Source: DATAQC01 sp038238185 (GTDB taxonomy: Bacteria > Actinomycetota > Acidimicrobiia > Acidimicrobiales > AC-14). From it: 12,904 nt of DNA. Positions 1 to 5,803 of the stretch are shown one piece after another (the stretch's first letter is position 1; each line of letters begins with the position of its first letter). A program made the translations under genes and the position numbers. The notes below the pieces were generated by a model that worked only from the letters and a program-made list of their open reading frames with translations, searched no databases and was not told the origin of the DNA. The stretch spans positions 1 through 12,904 of the forward strand of contig JBBRXY010000092.1 of NCBI GenBank assembly GCA_038238185.1, given 5' to 3'.

Positions 1-140
1 AGCTGACCAGCGCCGAGGTGTGCCTGACCTCCGACGGCATCGCCGTGCGGGTCAATGCCGGCCCCACCCACGTCGAGGCCACGTCGATCAACCGGGGCCG
101 GCCCCCAGACTCGGTCTTTAAGCTTCCAACCTCGCCCTAG
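1..140 (+). CDS. C-terminal end of an unrecognised protein (partial)
   Basis: The frame beginning at base 3 is open from the left edge to TAG at 138-140 and gives the last 45 residues of a protein cut by the window edge. The tail reads LTSAEVCLTSDGIAVRV near its start and ends FKLPTSP. Codon third positions are mostly G or C, which supports real coding. I do not recognise the family. The segment has one Cys, no obvious membrane helix and a Pro/Ser-containing end. It converges with the cupin gene on the other strand, whose stop is only 11 bp away. Function cannot be assigned from this piece. Confidence 0.6.
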   Translation, partial: LTSAEVCLTSDGIAVRVNAGPTHVEATSINRGRPPDSVFKLPTSP

Positions 141-151
141 GTAGCGTGCTC

Positions 152-667
152 TTAATGAGGCCCGAGGATGTACGGGCGGAGCCGCGCCAACAGGTCGGCC
201 GACCCGGGCCCTGGCGGGGCGGCGGCGAGCTCGGCTTCGATCCCTTCGATGGTGGCCATCTCGTGATCCTCGTAGCGAAACCCGGGGCTCACCGCCTCGC
301 TGATGAGGCAATCGGTCGCTCCCGCGGTGAGGATGTGCGACGCCTTCCACCAGCCGCCGGGGGCGGTGAACGACACGACGTGGCCGGCTCCCAGGTCGGG
401 CCCGAGGACGACCTCGTGCAGCACGGCATCGGGGGCGACGAGCAGGTAGGTGGCGGGCCCACCATCGTGATGGAAGTGGGTGATCGCCGAACGGTTGCGA
501 TGGAGGTGCCCCACCGGCGACTCGGAGGTGAGGAGGTAGTAGATACTGTTCAGCAGTGGTCGGAGACCGCCGTCGGTCTCCGTTGCGGCCGTCGACTCGT
601 AGGTCTGGCGGAACCAGCCGCCTTCGGGATTGGGTTCGAGGCCGAGCCGATCGCGCCAGTCAGACAT
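152..667 (-). CDS. DUF985 (Cupin_5) family protein, copy A
   Basis: This 171-residue protein belongs to the DUF985/Cupin_5 family, small beta-barrel proteins related to yeast YML079w. Their ligand and reaction are not established. Family-typical segments are visible in order: LGLEPNPEGGWFRQTY near the N-terminus, SIYYLLT, HLHRNRSAITHFHHDGG (a cluster of possible metal-ligand His), then the SFTAPGGWWKAS loop and CLISEAVSPGF. I chose the ATG at 665-667 (MSDWRDRLGL). The frame stays open 13 codons further upstream, but those codons lie inside the neighbouring gene and add no family sequence. The start overlaps the stop of copy B by 8 bp (ATGTCTGA), so the two are probably translationally coupled. 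Family assignment is firm; function is unknown. Confidence 0.85.
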   Translation of the reverse strand: MSDWRDRLGLEPNPEGGWFRQTYESTAATETDGGLRPLLNSIYYLLTSESPVGHLHRNRSAITHFHHDGGPATYLLVAPDAVLHEVVLGPDLGAGHVVSFTAPGGWWKASHILTAGATDCLISEAVSPGFRYEDHEMATIEGIEAELAAAPPGPGSADLLARLRPYILGPH

Positions 668-1172
668 CGGTGTTGTGCCGGACGAGTGGTGCCAGAGCAT
701 CGCCAAGGTGGGGGTGGTCCCGCTCGTATACCGCTGGCGTGGCCTCGGCCTGGTCGGTGGCCTCCCATCCCGGAGCCACGGCTTCGCTGATCAGCGCCCA
801 TGGGCGGCCGACGAGCTCGAAGGCCTTCCAGGTGCCCCCGGCCACCACGAGCTGGAGCGAGTCGCCATGATCCAGATCGCGTCCGAGGACCTGACGGCGA
901 AGCTCGCCGTCGGGGGACACGGTCACCACGGCCAGTGGGCAGCCTTGGTGGAAGTAGTGGATGGCGTCGGCCGAGGTCCGGTGGAGGTACGCGACGGGCC
1001 GGGAGCTGTCGAGCAGATAGGTGATGACGGTGACGAGAGATCGACCCGTTCCCCGTGGTGGTCGGCACTCGTGGACCTGCTTGTACCAACCGCCGAGGGG
1101 GTTGACCGCCAGGCCGAGGCGCTCGATCACCGGCTCGGCGTCAGGGTGCGCCCGTGCCACCGGCTGAGTCAC
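660..1172 (-). CDS. DUF985 (Cupin_5) family protein, copy B
   Basis: This 170-residue protein is a paralogue of the next gene downstream. It shares LGLAVNPLGGWYKQ, the LLDSSRPVAYLHR block, the HYFHQG His cluster, VLGRDLDHG, GGTWKAF and LISEAVAPGW. Like copy A it is a stand-alone cupin of the DUF985 family with no proven activity. I chose the GTG at 1170-1172. An ATG 15 codons upstream (1217) would overlap the divergent small gene and add a Ser/Arg-rich stretch unlike the family. A TACCGT hexamer ends 6 nt before this GTG, and no Shine-Dalgarno is visible, so it fits a leaderless start. It is the first gene of a two-gene unit. Confidence 0.82.
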   Translation of the reverse strand: MTQPVARAHPDAEPVIERLGLAVNPLGGWYKQVHECRPPRGTGRSLVTVITYLLDSSRPVAYLHRTSADAIHYFHQGCPLAVVTVSPDGELRRQVLGRDLDHGDSLQLVVAGGTWKAFELVGRPWALISEAVAPGWEATDQAEATPAVYERDHPHLGDALAPLVRHNTDV

Positions 1173-1178
1173 CGGCCG

Positions 1179-1184
1179 ACGGTA
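1179..1184 (-). promoter_or_regulatory. Putative -10 hexamer TACCGT for the cupin pair
   Basis: On the minus strand TACCGT is followed by 6 nt and then the GTG at 1172. This matches the spacing seen before several other starts in the window and implies a leaderless transcript. No clear -35 is visible. The divergent small gene begins 39 bp away, so the two promoters would overlap. Confidence 0.45.
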
Positions 1185-1198
1185 CCAGCCCCTTCGGG

Positions 1199-1204
1199 TA
1201 AGAC
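1199..1204 (+). promoter_or_regulatory. Possible -10 hexamer TAAGAC for the small acidic membrane protein
   Basis: TAAGAC lies 6 nt before the ATG at 1211. The last base is C rather than T, so it matches the TAnnnT consensus imperfectly. A short GGAG at 1206-1209 is only 1 nt from the ATG, too close to work as a ribosome binding site. That makes a leaderless start the better explanation. Confidence 0.3.
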
Positions 1205-1210
1205 TGGAGC

Positions 1211-1387
1211 ATGGCAACGCCCGTCGGACCGGTGGCTCCCGACCCCGACGATCCCGACCAGTGGGACGAGTGGTACGACCAGGACGACGACGATGACATC
1301 GCCCACTATCGCCGGGCGACGCCGGTTCGCCTGATCGCCCTGGTGGTCGCCATCGGGATGGCTCTGGTGGTGGTCCTCGCCCGCTGA
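1211..1387 (+). CDS. Small acidic protein with C-terminal transmembrane anchor
   Basis: This 58-residue ORF encodes an unrecognised protein with a clear two-part layout. Residues 1-30 are Pro- and Asp-rich, with about a dozen acidic residues including a run of five Asp (DQDDDDDI). After a short basic link (HYRR...R) residues 41-57 form one hydrophobic helix (LIALVVAIGMALVVVLA), and Arg is the last residue. This looks like a tail-anchored protein with a strongly negative cytoplasmic face. Third-position GC is high, as expected for a real gene here. It starts divergently from the cupin pair and ends 4 bp before the converging whiB-like gene. Function is unknown. Confidence 0.65.
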   Translation: MATPVGPVAPDPDDPDQWDEWYDQDDDDDIAHYRRATPVRLIALVVAIGMALVVVLAR

Positions 1388-1391
1388 GTGG

Positions 1392-1706
1392 TCAGCCGGC
1401 TCGCTGCTGGCGGCGACGGGCGAGCCACGTCTTGCGGAGCTTTCGGCGTTCGTCTTCGGAGCTGCCGCCCCAGATACCCGATTCCTGGTTCGTCTCGAAG
1501 GCGAACTCGAGGCAGTGGGTGCGAACCGGGCACAGTCTGCAGACGGCCTTGGCCGAGTCGATGTGGTCGATGGCGTCGCCGGTGCTTCCCGCCGGGAAGA
1601 AGAGCTCCGGGTCGGTGTCGCGGCAGGCGGCCCGGTCGCGCCAACTCTCGATGTCCCAGTTGGCGATGGGGCGACTCCATATCAGGGCCGTACGTTCGAT
1701 GACCAC
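1392..1706 (-). CDS. WhiB-family iron-sulfur transcriptional regulator (WhiB1/WblE-like)
   Basis: This 104-residue protein carries the full WhiB signature. Cys28 (AACRD) and the C-x2-C-x5-C set Cys56, Cys59 and Cys65 should hold a 4Fe-4S cluster. Next come the turn GIWGG at 77-81 and a basic tail (RRKLRKTWLARRRQQR) expected to contact DNA. Members act with the primary sigma factor and respond to redox or NO. The DPELFFP and SEDERR segments resemble WhiB1/WblE most closely, but I cannot fix the subgroup. I chose the GTG at 1704-1706 because AGGAGG (1712-1717) lies 5 nt upstream. An in-frame ATG at 1776 would give a 23-residue N-terminal extension with a poorer ribosome site. It converges on the small acidic protein gene. 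Confidence 0.93.
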   Translation of the reverse strand: MVIERTALIWSRPIANWDIESWRDRAACRDTDPELFFPAGSTGDAIDHIDSAKAVCRLCPVRTHCLEFAFETNQESGIWGGSSEDERRKLRKTWLARRRQQRAG

Positions 1707-1711
1707 GGTCA

Positions 1712-1717
1712 CCTCCT
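1712..1717 (-). promoter_or_regulatory. Shine-Dalgarno AGGAGG deciding the whiB-like start
   Basis: On the minus strand AGGAGG is followed by 5 nt and then GTG at 1706. It is one of only three strong Shine-Dalgarno sites in the window and favours the GTG over the in-frame ATG at 1776. Confidence 0.75.
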
Positions 1718-1811
1718 GCGTCAACGATCTAAAGACGCTGCCAGGGGCCGGGCAGCCGGGTATGCCCATCAACATGAGCGAACGCCCCCAAGGGGCTGGC
1801 CCTGTGCGGTC

Positions 1812-1840
1812 AGCATAATCGAGGGCCATCGGTCTGTCTA
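1812..1840 (-). promoter_or_regulatory. Sigma70-type promoter for the whiB-like gene
   Basis: Reading the minus strand, TAGACA (1840-1835) is followed by a 17-nt spacer and TATGCT (1817-1812). That is 5 of 6 to the -35 consensus and 4 of 6 to the -10 consensus, at ideal spacing. Transcription would start near 1805, giving a leader of about 100 nt before the GTG at 1706. It is the best -35/-10 pair I found here. Confidence 0.6.
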
Positions 1841-1874
1841 TGGCGGTAGCTGCTTCTTGATCAGCCGAACGACC

Positions 1875-1892
1875 GGTGGGTTGCGGCCCACC
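1875..1892. repeat. Perfect inverted repeat GGTGGG-6-CCCACC upstream of the whiB promoter
   Basis: A 6-bp perfect stem with loop TTGCGG lies about 35 bp upstream of the whiB-like -35 box. No T-run follows, so it is not an obvious terminator. It could be an operator half-site pair or chance in GC-rich DNA. Confidence 0.35.
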
Positions 1893-1967
1893 CCGCCGGC
1901 ATGACATCGTGGCCGGTCGCGGTCGCCGGCACCACCACAACACGGGCGCGTTCCGGGGGGAGAGCCG

Positions 1968-2213
1968 ATGACCATGTACAAGTCCCGAGCCGCGACGTCG
2001 GTCGGGACGGAGCCGGCCCTGGGTGCCGACGCGGCTGGTGATCTGCAGCGCCGGGCCATGCACCTGTTTGTCGGAGCGGAACCCCATGCCGATGTTGTTC
2101 CCTGCGATCTGCACCTCCGGCAGGCGCTCAGCCAACTGTCTCTCATCGAGCGCCCCGAGGAGAACACAACCGTGATGGAGGCGGAGACGACGCCCGGCCT
2201 GGGGAGGCACTGA
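1968..2213 (+). CDS. Doubtful small hypothetical protein (81 aa)
   Basis: An ATG-initiated frame of 81 codons fills most of the DNA between the whiB-like promoter and the helicase gene. In favour, a GGGGGGAG stretch (1955-1962) sits 5 nt before the ATG, third positions are fairly GC-rich, and the frame ends just before the helicase. Against, the product matches no family I know and has no membrane segment or clear motif, and two other frames on the opposite strand are also open. Its N-terminus reads MTMYKSRAATSVG. It may be a lineage-specific small protein or only non-coding leader DNA. Confidence 0.3.
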   Translation: MTMYKSRAATSVGTEPALGADAAGDLQRRAMHLFVGAEPHADVVPCDLHLRQALSQLSLIERPEENTTVMEAETTPGLGRH

Positions 2214-2260
2214 GCGGCGTGGCCGCCCCGTTGGGTCGAACCGCGGATGCCGCCCGGTGT

Positions 2261-2266
2261 TACAGT
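2261..2266 (+). promoter_or_regulatory. Putative -10 hexamer TACAGT for the helicase gene
   Basis: TACAGT ends 9 nt before the ATG at 2276, and no Shine-Dalgarno lies between them. The transcript would begin at or within a few bases of the start codon. This is the main reason I prefer 2276 over an in-frame GTG at 2219. Confidence 0.45.
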
Positions 2267-2275
2267 GTCGAACTG

Positions 2276-4390
2276 ATGTTCGGGCCCGACGACCAGCACC
2301 TCAATGACCGGCAACGGTCGGCCGTGGACCACGATGGCTCACCGCTGCTGGTGGTGGCGGGGGCGGGGAGCGGCAAGACGGGGGTGCTGGCCCACCGGGT
2401 GGCCTCACTCCTGCGGCGCGACGTCCCACCCGAGCGCATCTGCCTGCTGACCTTCAGCCGACGAGCTGCTCACGAGCTGCTTGCCAGGGCGGGTCGGCTC
2501 TCCGACACCTCTGCGGCCGGTCGGGTGTGGGGGGGCACGTTCCACGCCGTGGCCAACCGGGTGCTTCGTCTCCTCGGACAGCGACTCGGCCTCGACCCCG
2601 GGTTCAGCATCCTCGACGGGGCCGATGTCGCCGAGGTGTTCGGCCTCGTTCGCCACGACCTGGGCTTCGACCACCACCCCGGTGATCGCCGTCGCCGCTT
2701 TCCCCGCGCCGCCACCCTCGCCTCGATCTACGACCGCGTGGCGAACACGGGTCAGACCCTGGCCGTGGTTCTCGACCGATCGTACCCCTGGTGCGCGGCC
2801 GACATCGAAGGGATCCGAACCATCTTCGGCGCCTACACGGCGCGCAAGCGCGAACGCCAGCTGCTCGACTACGACGACCTCCTGCTGTGCTGGCGCACCC
2901 TGGGCGCGGTACCCGGCCTGTTGGCCGGTCTGTTCGATCATGTGCTGGTCGACGAGTACCAGGACACCAACGCCGTGCAGGCCGACATCCTTGCCGCCTT
3001 GTGTCCCGACGGCATCGGCCTCACCGTCGTAGGCGACGACGCTCAGGCCATCTACGGCTTCCGGGCAGCCACGTCTGCCAACATCGTCGACTTCCCCCGG
3101 CGTTTTGCCGACACCACCATCGTCCGCCTCGAGCAGAACTACCGGTCGACGTCGCCGATCCTGGCCGTGGCCAACGCGGTGATGGCCCAGGCCGACCAGG
3201 ACGCAACGCTGGCCAAGCAGTTGTGGTCGACACGGCCCGGTCGACGCCGGCCCCTGTTGCGCACGTGCGGCGACGAGGGAGCCGAGGCCGAGGCGGTGTG
3301 CGATGCCGTTCTGGCCCATCGCGACGATGGAGTCGCGTTGCAACAGCAGGCCGTGCTCTTCCGGGCGTCGCACCACGCCGACCTCCTCGAGCTCGCCCTC
3401 AGCCGTCGGAACATCCCCTACGTCAAGTACGGCGGCCTTCGGTTCCTGGAGGCGGCCCACGTCAAGGATCTCCTCGGTCTGCTCCGGATCCTCGACAACC
3501 CGTCCGACGAGCTGGCGTGGTTCCGGGTGCTGCGTCTTCTCGACGGCGTCGGTGCTGCCACTGCCCGTCGGGTGATGGCCGACCTGGGCCTGGCCTCGAG
3601 CCGCCCGGCCAGTGGTGAGCCACCTGCCGTCGCCGATCCGGCGGTGACGCCTCTGGCCCGGCTACTCGCCGCCTCGCCGCGGGTGCCGGCGTCGGCCCGT
3701 GCCGAGCTCTCGACCCTGCGCTCGGCGCTCGCCGACTGCGCCGACGGTGGGCCGCCGGGCACCGCCGCCCTGCCTCCGGGGGCCCAGGTGGCCCGACTCC
3801 GCCAATGGTTGGACCCGATCGTGGAACGGGTCTACGACGCCGTCGCCGCCCGGCTGGCCGACCTCGCCCATCTCGAGCACGTCGCCGGTCCCGCGCCTTC
3901 GCGGAGCCGATTTGTGGCCGACCTCACCCTCGACCCACCGGCGTCGACATCCGATCTGGCCGGGCCTCCCCATCTCGACGAGGACTGGCTGGTGCTGTCC
4001 ACCATCCACTCGGCCAAGGGCGGCGAGTGGGACGTCGTTCACGTCCTCCATGCCAGCGACGGCATGTTCCCCTCCGACATGGCCACCGGCGACGTCGAGG
4101 GAATCGACGAGGAACGCCGCCTGCTCTACGTGGCCATCACGAGGGCCCGACTGGGCCTCGAGGTCAACGTGCCCATCCGGTACCACTTCAGCCACCACCC
4201 GCGTGGCGACGCCCACAGCTATGCCCAGGTCAGTCGCTTCCTCACCCCGGCGGTGCGCGATCTCATGGACGAAGCCCACGTCGAGGGACGCGCCGGCGCC
4301 TCCGACGATGTCGACATCGCCTGGGGCGAGCCCGCCGACGGCGCCGGGTTGGCGAGCGTGGATCAGCTCCTCGCCGATCTGTGGGCCTGA
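2276..4390 (+). CDS. UvrD/Rep-family ATP-dependent DNA helicase (SF1A)
   Basis: This 704-residue protein has the complete set of superfamily 1A helicase motifs. The Q-motif is LNDRQ at 9-13 and Walker A is AGAGSGKT at 28-35. TFHAVANRVL is motif Ib-like. Walker B/motif II is DEYQD at 226-230 and motif III is GDDAQAIYGFR at 253-263. QNYRS at 287-291 is motif IV, STIHSAKG at 575-582 is motif V and ERRLLYVAITRAR at 613-625 is motif VI. It should unwind DNA 3'-to-5' with ATP, in excision repair or replication-fork clearance. Length fits UvrD/PcrA/UvrD2. I see no nuclease domain, so it is not AddA- or RecB-like. The exact paralogue is not decided. An in-frame GTG at 2219 would add 19 residues ahead of the Q-motif. 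The last 28 bp overlap the end of the converging DUF998 gene. Confidence 0.92.
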   Translation: MFGPDDQHLNDRQRSAVDHDGSPLLVVAGAGSGKTGVLAHRVASLLRRDVPPERICLLTFSRRAAHELLARAGRLSDTSAAGRVWGGTFHAVANRVLRLLGQRLGLDPGFSILDGADVAEVFGLVRHDLGFDHHPGDRRRRFPRAATLASIYDRVANTGQTLAVVLDRSYPWCAADIEGIRTIFGAYTARKRERQLLDYDDLLLCWRTLGAVPGLLAGLFDHVLVDEYQDTNAVQADILAALCPDGIGLTVVGDDAQAIYGFRAATSANIVDFPRRFADTTIVRLEQNYRSTSPILAVANAVMAQADQDATLAKQLWSTRPGRRRPLLRTCGDEGAEAEAVCDAVLAHRDDGVALQQQAVLFRASHHADLLELALSRRNIPYVKYGGLRFLEAAHVKDLLGLLRILDNPSDELAWFRVLRLLDGVGAATARRVMADLGLASSRPASGEPPAVADPAVTPLARLLAASPRVPASARAELSTLRSALADCADGGPPGTAALPPGAQVARLRQWLDPIVERVYDAVAARLADLAHLEHVAGPAPSRSRFVADLTLDPPASTSDLAGPPHLDEDWLVLSTIHSAKGGEWDVVHVLHASDGMFPSDMATGDVEGIDEERRLLYVAITRARLGLEVNVPIRYHFSHHPRGDAHSYAQVSRFLTPAVRDLMDEAHVEGRAGASDDVDIAWGEPADGAGLASVDQLLADLWA

Positions 4391-4986
4391 CCCGGCGAGC
4401 AGGTCCGAATGATCGCCAGGGCGCTGGCCATCAGCCAGACGTCGACGAGGGTGAGCCCGGCGCGCTGGTACAGCCCATGGTTGGGACCAACCAGGCTCGC
4501 CGCCAGGCACGCGCCGGCCAGCCCGGCCACCACGAGAGAGCTGACACCAGCGGCGCGGTGTTGGCCCACCAAGAGGGGATGGGCCGCCAGGAAAGGGATG
4601 GCGGCGAGAGCCAGGTATCCGGACGCGGCCATGGCATTGTGGGCCCCGTCGATGGCCGACGACGTGCCGAGGGGGAACAGTGCCACGCCGAGGGTCGCCG
4701 CGCCGCTCGTGACCGCAGCGATCCACGCCGGGCCGGCCAGATGGCGCCGGAGGGCAATGGCGTAGACAGGCACGCCGATGCCGAAGCCGACGAAGCCTGC
4801 GGTCATGAGCACCCGTGCCGGAGCGCCGACCGCAGCCAGACGGCTGATGGCGTCGTCGGTCCACGAGTAGCCCGCGGTCAGCGTTCCGGCCACCACCCAC
4901 GCAGTGATGAAGGCCGCCGGTCCGACGATGCCACCCAGCGGCACCAGGCGGGCACCCGGCTCGGCGGGTCGCCCGATCCCGGTCAC
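4363..4986 (-). CDS. DUF998 family integral membrane protein
   Basis: This 207-residue protein has about six hydrophobic helices and family-typical loops. These include SWTDDAISRLAAVGAPARVLMTAGF after the first helix, FPLGTSSAIDGAHNAMA in the middle, and VGPNHGLYQRAGLTLVDVWL near the end. These match the DUF998 family of multi-pass membrane proteins, whose biochemical role is unknown. The start is GTG at 4986, 12 bp after the stop of the coiled-coil gene, so the two probably share a transcript. Its 3' end overlaps the helicase gene by 28 bp in convergent orientation, so the two transcripts are complementary at their ends. No good Shine-Dalgarno is visible before the GTG, and a start slightly further downstream is possible. 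Confidence 0.8.
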   Translation of the reverse strand: MTGIGRPAEPGARLVPLGGIVGPAAFITAWVVAGTLTAGYSWTDDAISRLAAVGAPARVLMTAGFVGFGIGVPVYAIALRRHLAGPAWIAAVTSGAATLGVALFPLGTSSAIDGAHNAMAASGYLALAAIPFLAAHPLLVGQHRAAGVSSLVVAGLAGACLAASLVGPNHGLYQRAGLTLVDVWLMASALAIIRTCSPGQAHRSARS

Positions 4987-4998
4987 CTGCGGGTCACA

Positions 4999-5178
4999 TC
5001 ACGGGGCGAGGCCCTGGTCGTCGAGCTCGGGGTGGATCGACCCGCTGTCCACATATTTCTCTCCCGGGCCTCCCCGCTCGCTGTCCTCCAAGGCCTTTTC
5101 CAGACGCTGGATACGTTCCTCGAGCGCCTCCAACCGCCCTCCGTGGTCAACGAGCTCGTCGTGGGTATGGTCGGTCAT
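4999..5178 (-). CDS. Small coiled-coil protein (59 aa)
   Basis: ATG at 5178 follows AGGAGG-AACC, an excellent ribosome site, and the frame ends with TGA at 4999-5001. Residues 8-34 form a short amphipathic coiled coil (ELVDHGGRLEALEERIQRLEKALE) with Leu/Ile at heptad spacing, as in SlyX-like or oligomerising proteins. The rest is a polar, probably disordered tail rich in Gly, Asp and Pro. There is no Cys and no membrane segment. It leads a two-gene unit with the DUF998 protein. Function is unknown; it may be an oligomerisation or adaptor subunit. Confidence 0.75.
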   Translation of the reverse strand: MTDHTHDELVDHGGRLEALEERIQRLEKALEDSERGGPGEKYVDSGSIHPELDDQGLAP

Positions 5179-5182
5179 GGTT

Positions 5183-5188
5183 CCTCCT
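5183..5188 (-). promoter_or_regulatory. Shine-Dalgarno AGGAGG of the small coiled-coil gene
   Basis: On the minus strand AGGAGG lies 4 nt before the ATG at 5178. It makes a coding role for this 59-codon frame much more likely. Confidence 0.75.
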
Positions 5189-5199
5189 GGGCTCGTGTC

Positions 5200-5205
5200 A
5201 CGGTA
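5200..5205 (-). promoter_or_regulatory. Putative -10 hexamer TACCGT of the coiled-coil/DUF998 unit
   Basis: On the minus strand TACCGT lies 21 nt before the ATG at 5178. A start about 7 nt downstream would give a leader of about 15 nt that still contains the AGGAGG site. No clear -35 is visible. Confidence 0.35.
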
Positions 5206-5252
5206 ACGCCGCCTGGCCGGGTCATTTGTCGCGGCCAGGTTGTCATAGCAAC

Positions 5253-5744
5253 ATGGCCGACACGATGGCCGGGATGACCCATTACGTCTTCAAGAGCATC
5301 TGGCTGGTGAACGCGCCGTTCGACGACGTCTTCTCGGTTCTGGCTGACGTGTGGACGTACCCGGCATGGTGGCCGGAGATCCAATCCGTGGAGGACCTCG
5401 GCGACGGCCGGTACCAGATGGTGGCCCGATCGCTCCTGCCCTACGAGCTGTGCTTCGTCAGCGAGGACCGCGCCGCGATTCACACTCCGGGTGTGATCGA
5501 CGCCCGCATCACCGGGGAGCTGGAGGGCTTCGCCCGATGGACCGTGAAGGCGCTCGGTTCCGGGTGCCGGCTCGTCTACGACCAGGAGGTCGAAACGCAC
5601 AAAGGCCTGCTGAACGCCCTCGCTCCGGTCGCCCGGCCCGCCTTCCGTTTGAACCACGCCCTAATGATGCGTCATGGGCGAAACGGCCTGCGGACCTTCA
5701 TGGCCGGCTACCGCCGGGCCCTCTCCGGACCGGCGGGAGGCTGA
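5253..5744 (+). CDS. SRPBCC (START/polyketide-cyclase-like) superfamily protein
   Basis: This protein of about 163 residues looks like a Bet v 1/START-fold SRPBCC protein, a helix-grip fold with a hydrophobic pocket. The typical opening is seen: a first strand (YVFKSIWLVNAP), the helix FDDVFSVLADVWTYPAWWPEI, a strand with an acidic turn (VEDLGDGRYQMV), and a long C-terminal helix. Members bind lipids or aromatic ligands or act as cyclases, and the ligand here is unknown. ATGs at 5253, 5265 and 5274 are all in frame. The domain starts right after the third, so the start is uncertain by 7 residues, and no strong ribosome site is present. It is the first of four same-strand genes. Confidence 0.8.
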   Translation: MADTMAGMTHYVFKSIWLVNAPFDDVFSVLADVWTYPAWWPEIQSVEDLGDGRYQMVARSLLPYELCFVSEDRAAIHTPGVIDARITGELEGFARWTVKALGSGCRLVYDQEVETHKGLLNALAPVARPAFRLNHALMMRHGRNGLRTFMAGYRRALSGPAGG

Positions 5745-5764
5745 CGCTGGGCTGCGCCCGGCTC

Positions 5765-5770
5765 TAGCCT
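5765..5770 (+). promoter_or_regulatory. Putative -10 hexamer TAGCCT before a short uORF
   Basis: TAGCCT is followed by 6 nt and a GTG at 5777. This is the same arrangement as before other leaderless-looking starts, but this GTG opens only an 8-codon frame. The metallo-hydrolase start lies 26 nt after the hexamer. Confidence 0.35.
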
Positions 5771-5776
5771 CGCAGC

Positions 5777-5803
5777 GTGCCGTCCCTCCTCTCGCCATGG
5801 TGA
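5777..5803 (+). other. Possible 8-codon leaderless uORF overlapping the next gene
   Basis: GTG at 5777 opens a frame for (M)PSLLSPW and ends at TGA 5801-5803. The stop overlaps the start region of the metallo-hydrolase gene (ATGGTGA). With GTG 5800 as that gene's start, the overlap is the classical GTGA. Nothing in the encoded peptide suggests an attenuator with repeated codons. If translated, it would couple translation to the downstream gene, which lacks its own Shine-Dalgarno. Confidence 0.3.

Noticed and set aside
1173..1217. ATG at 1217 as the start of cupin copy B
   Set aside because: It would overlap the divergent small gene and add residues unlike the DUF985 family; GTG 1172 has the better-placed hexamer.
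1787..1800. CCCC-AA-GGGG inverted repeat in the whiB leader
   Set aside because: A 2-nt loop cannot close a simple hairpin, and such short GC palindromes are common at this base composition.
2219..2275. GTG start at 2219 for the helicase (19 extra residues)
   Set aside because: The extra residues lie before the Q-motif, and a -10-like TACAGT falls within them. A GGGGAGG is 11 nt before the GTG, so the longer form is not fully excluded.
3662..4900. Long open frame on the minus strand, about 412 codons, opposite the helicase
   Set aside because: It crosses the helicase and DUF998 genes in another frame, with low-complexity composition and no recognisable domain.
3805..5277. Long + strand open frame spanning the helicase end, the DUF998 gene and the coiled-coil gene
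   Set aside because: Its product is Arg/Gly/His-rich with no motif, while the overlapping genes show clear families.
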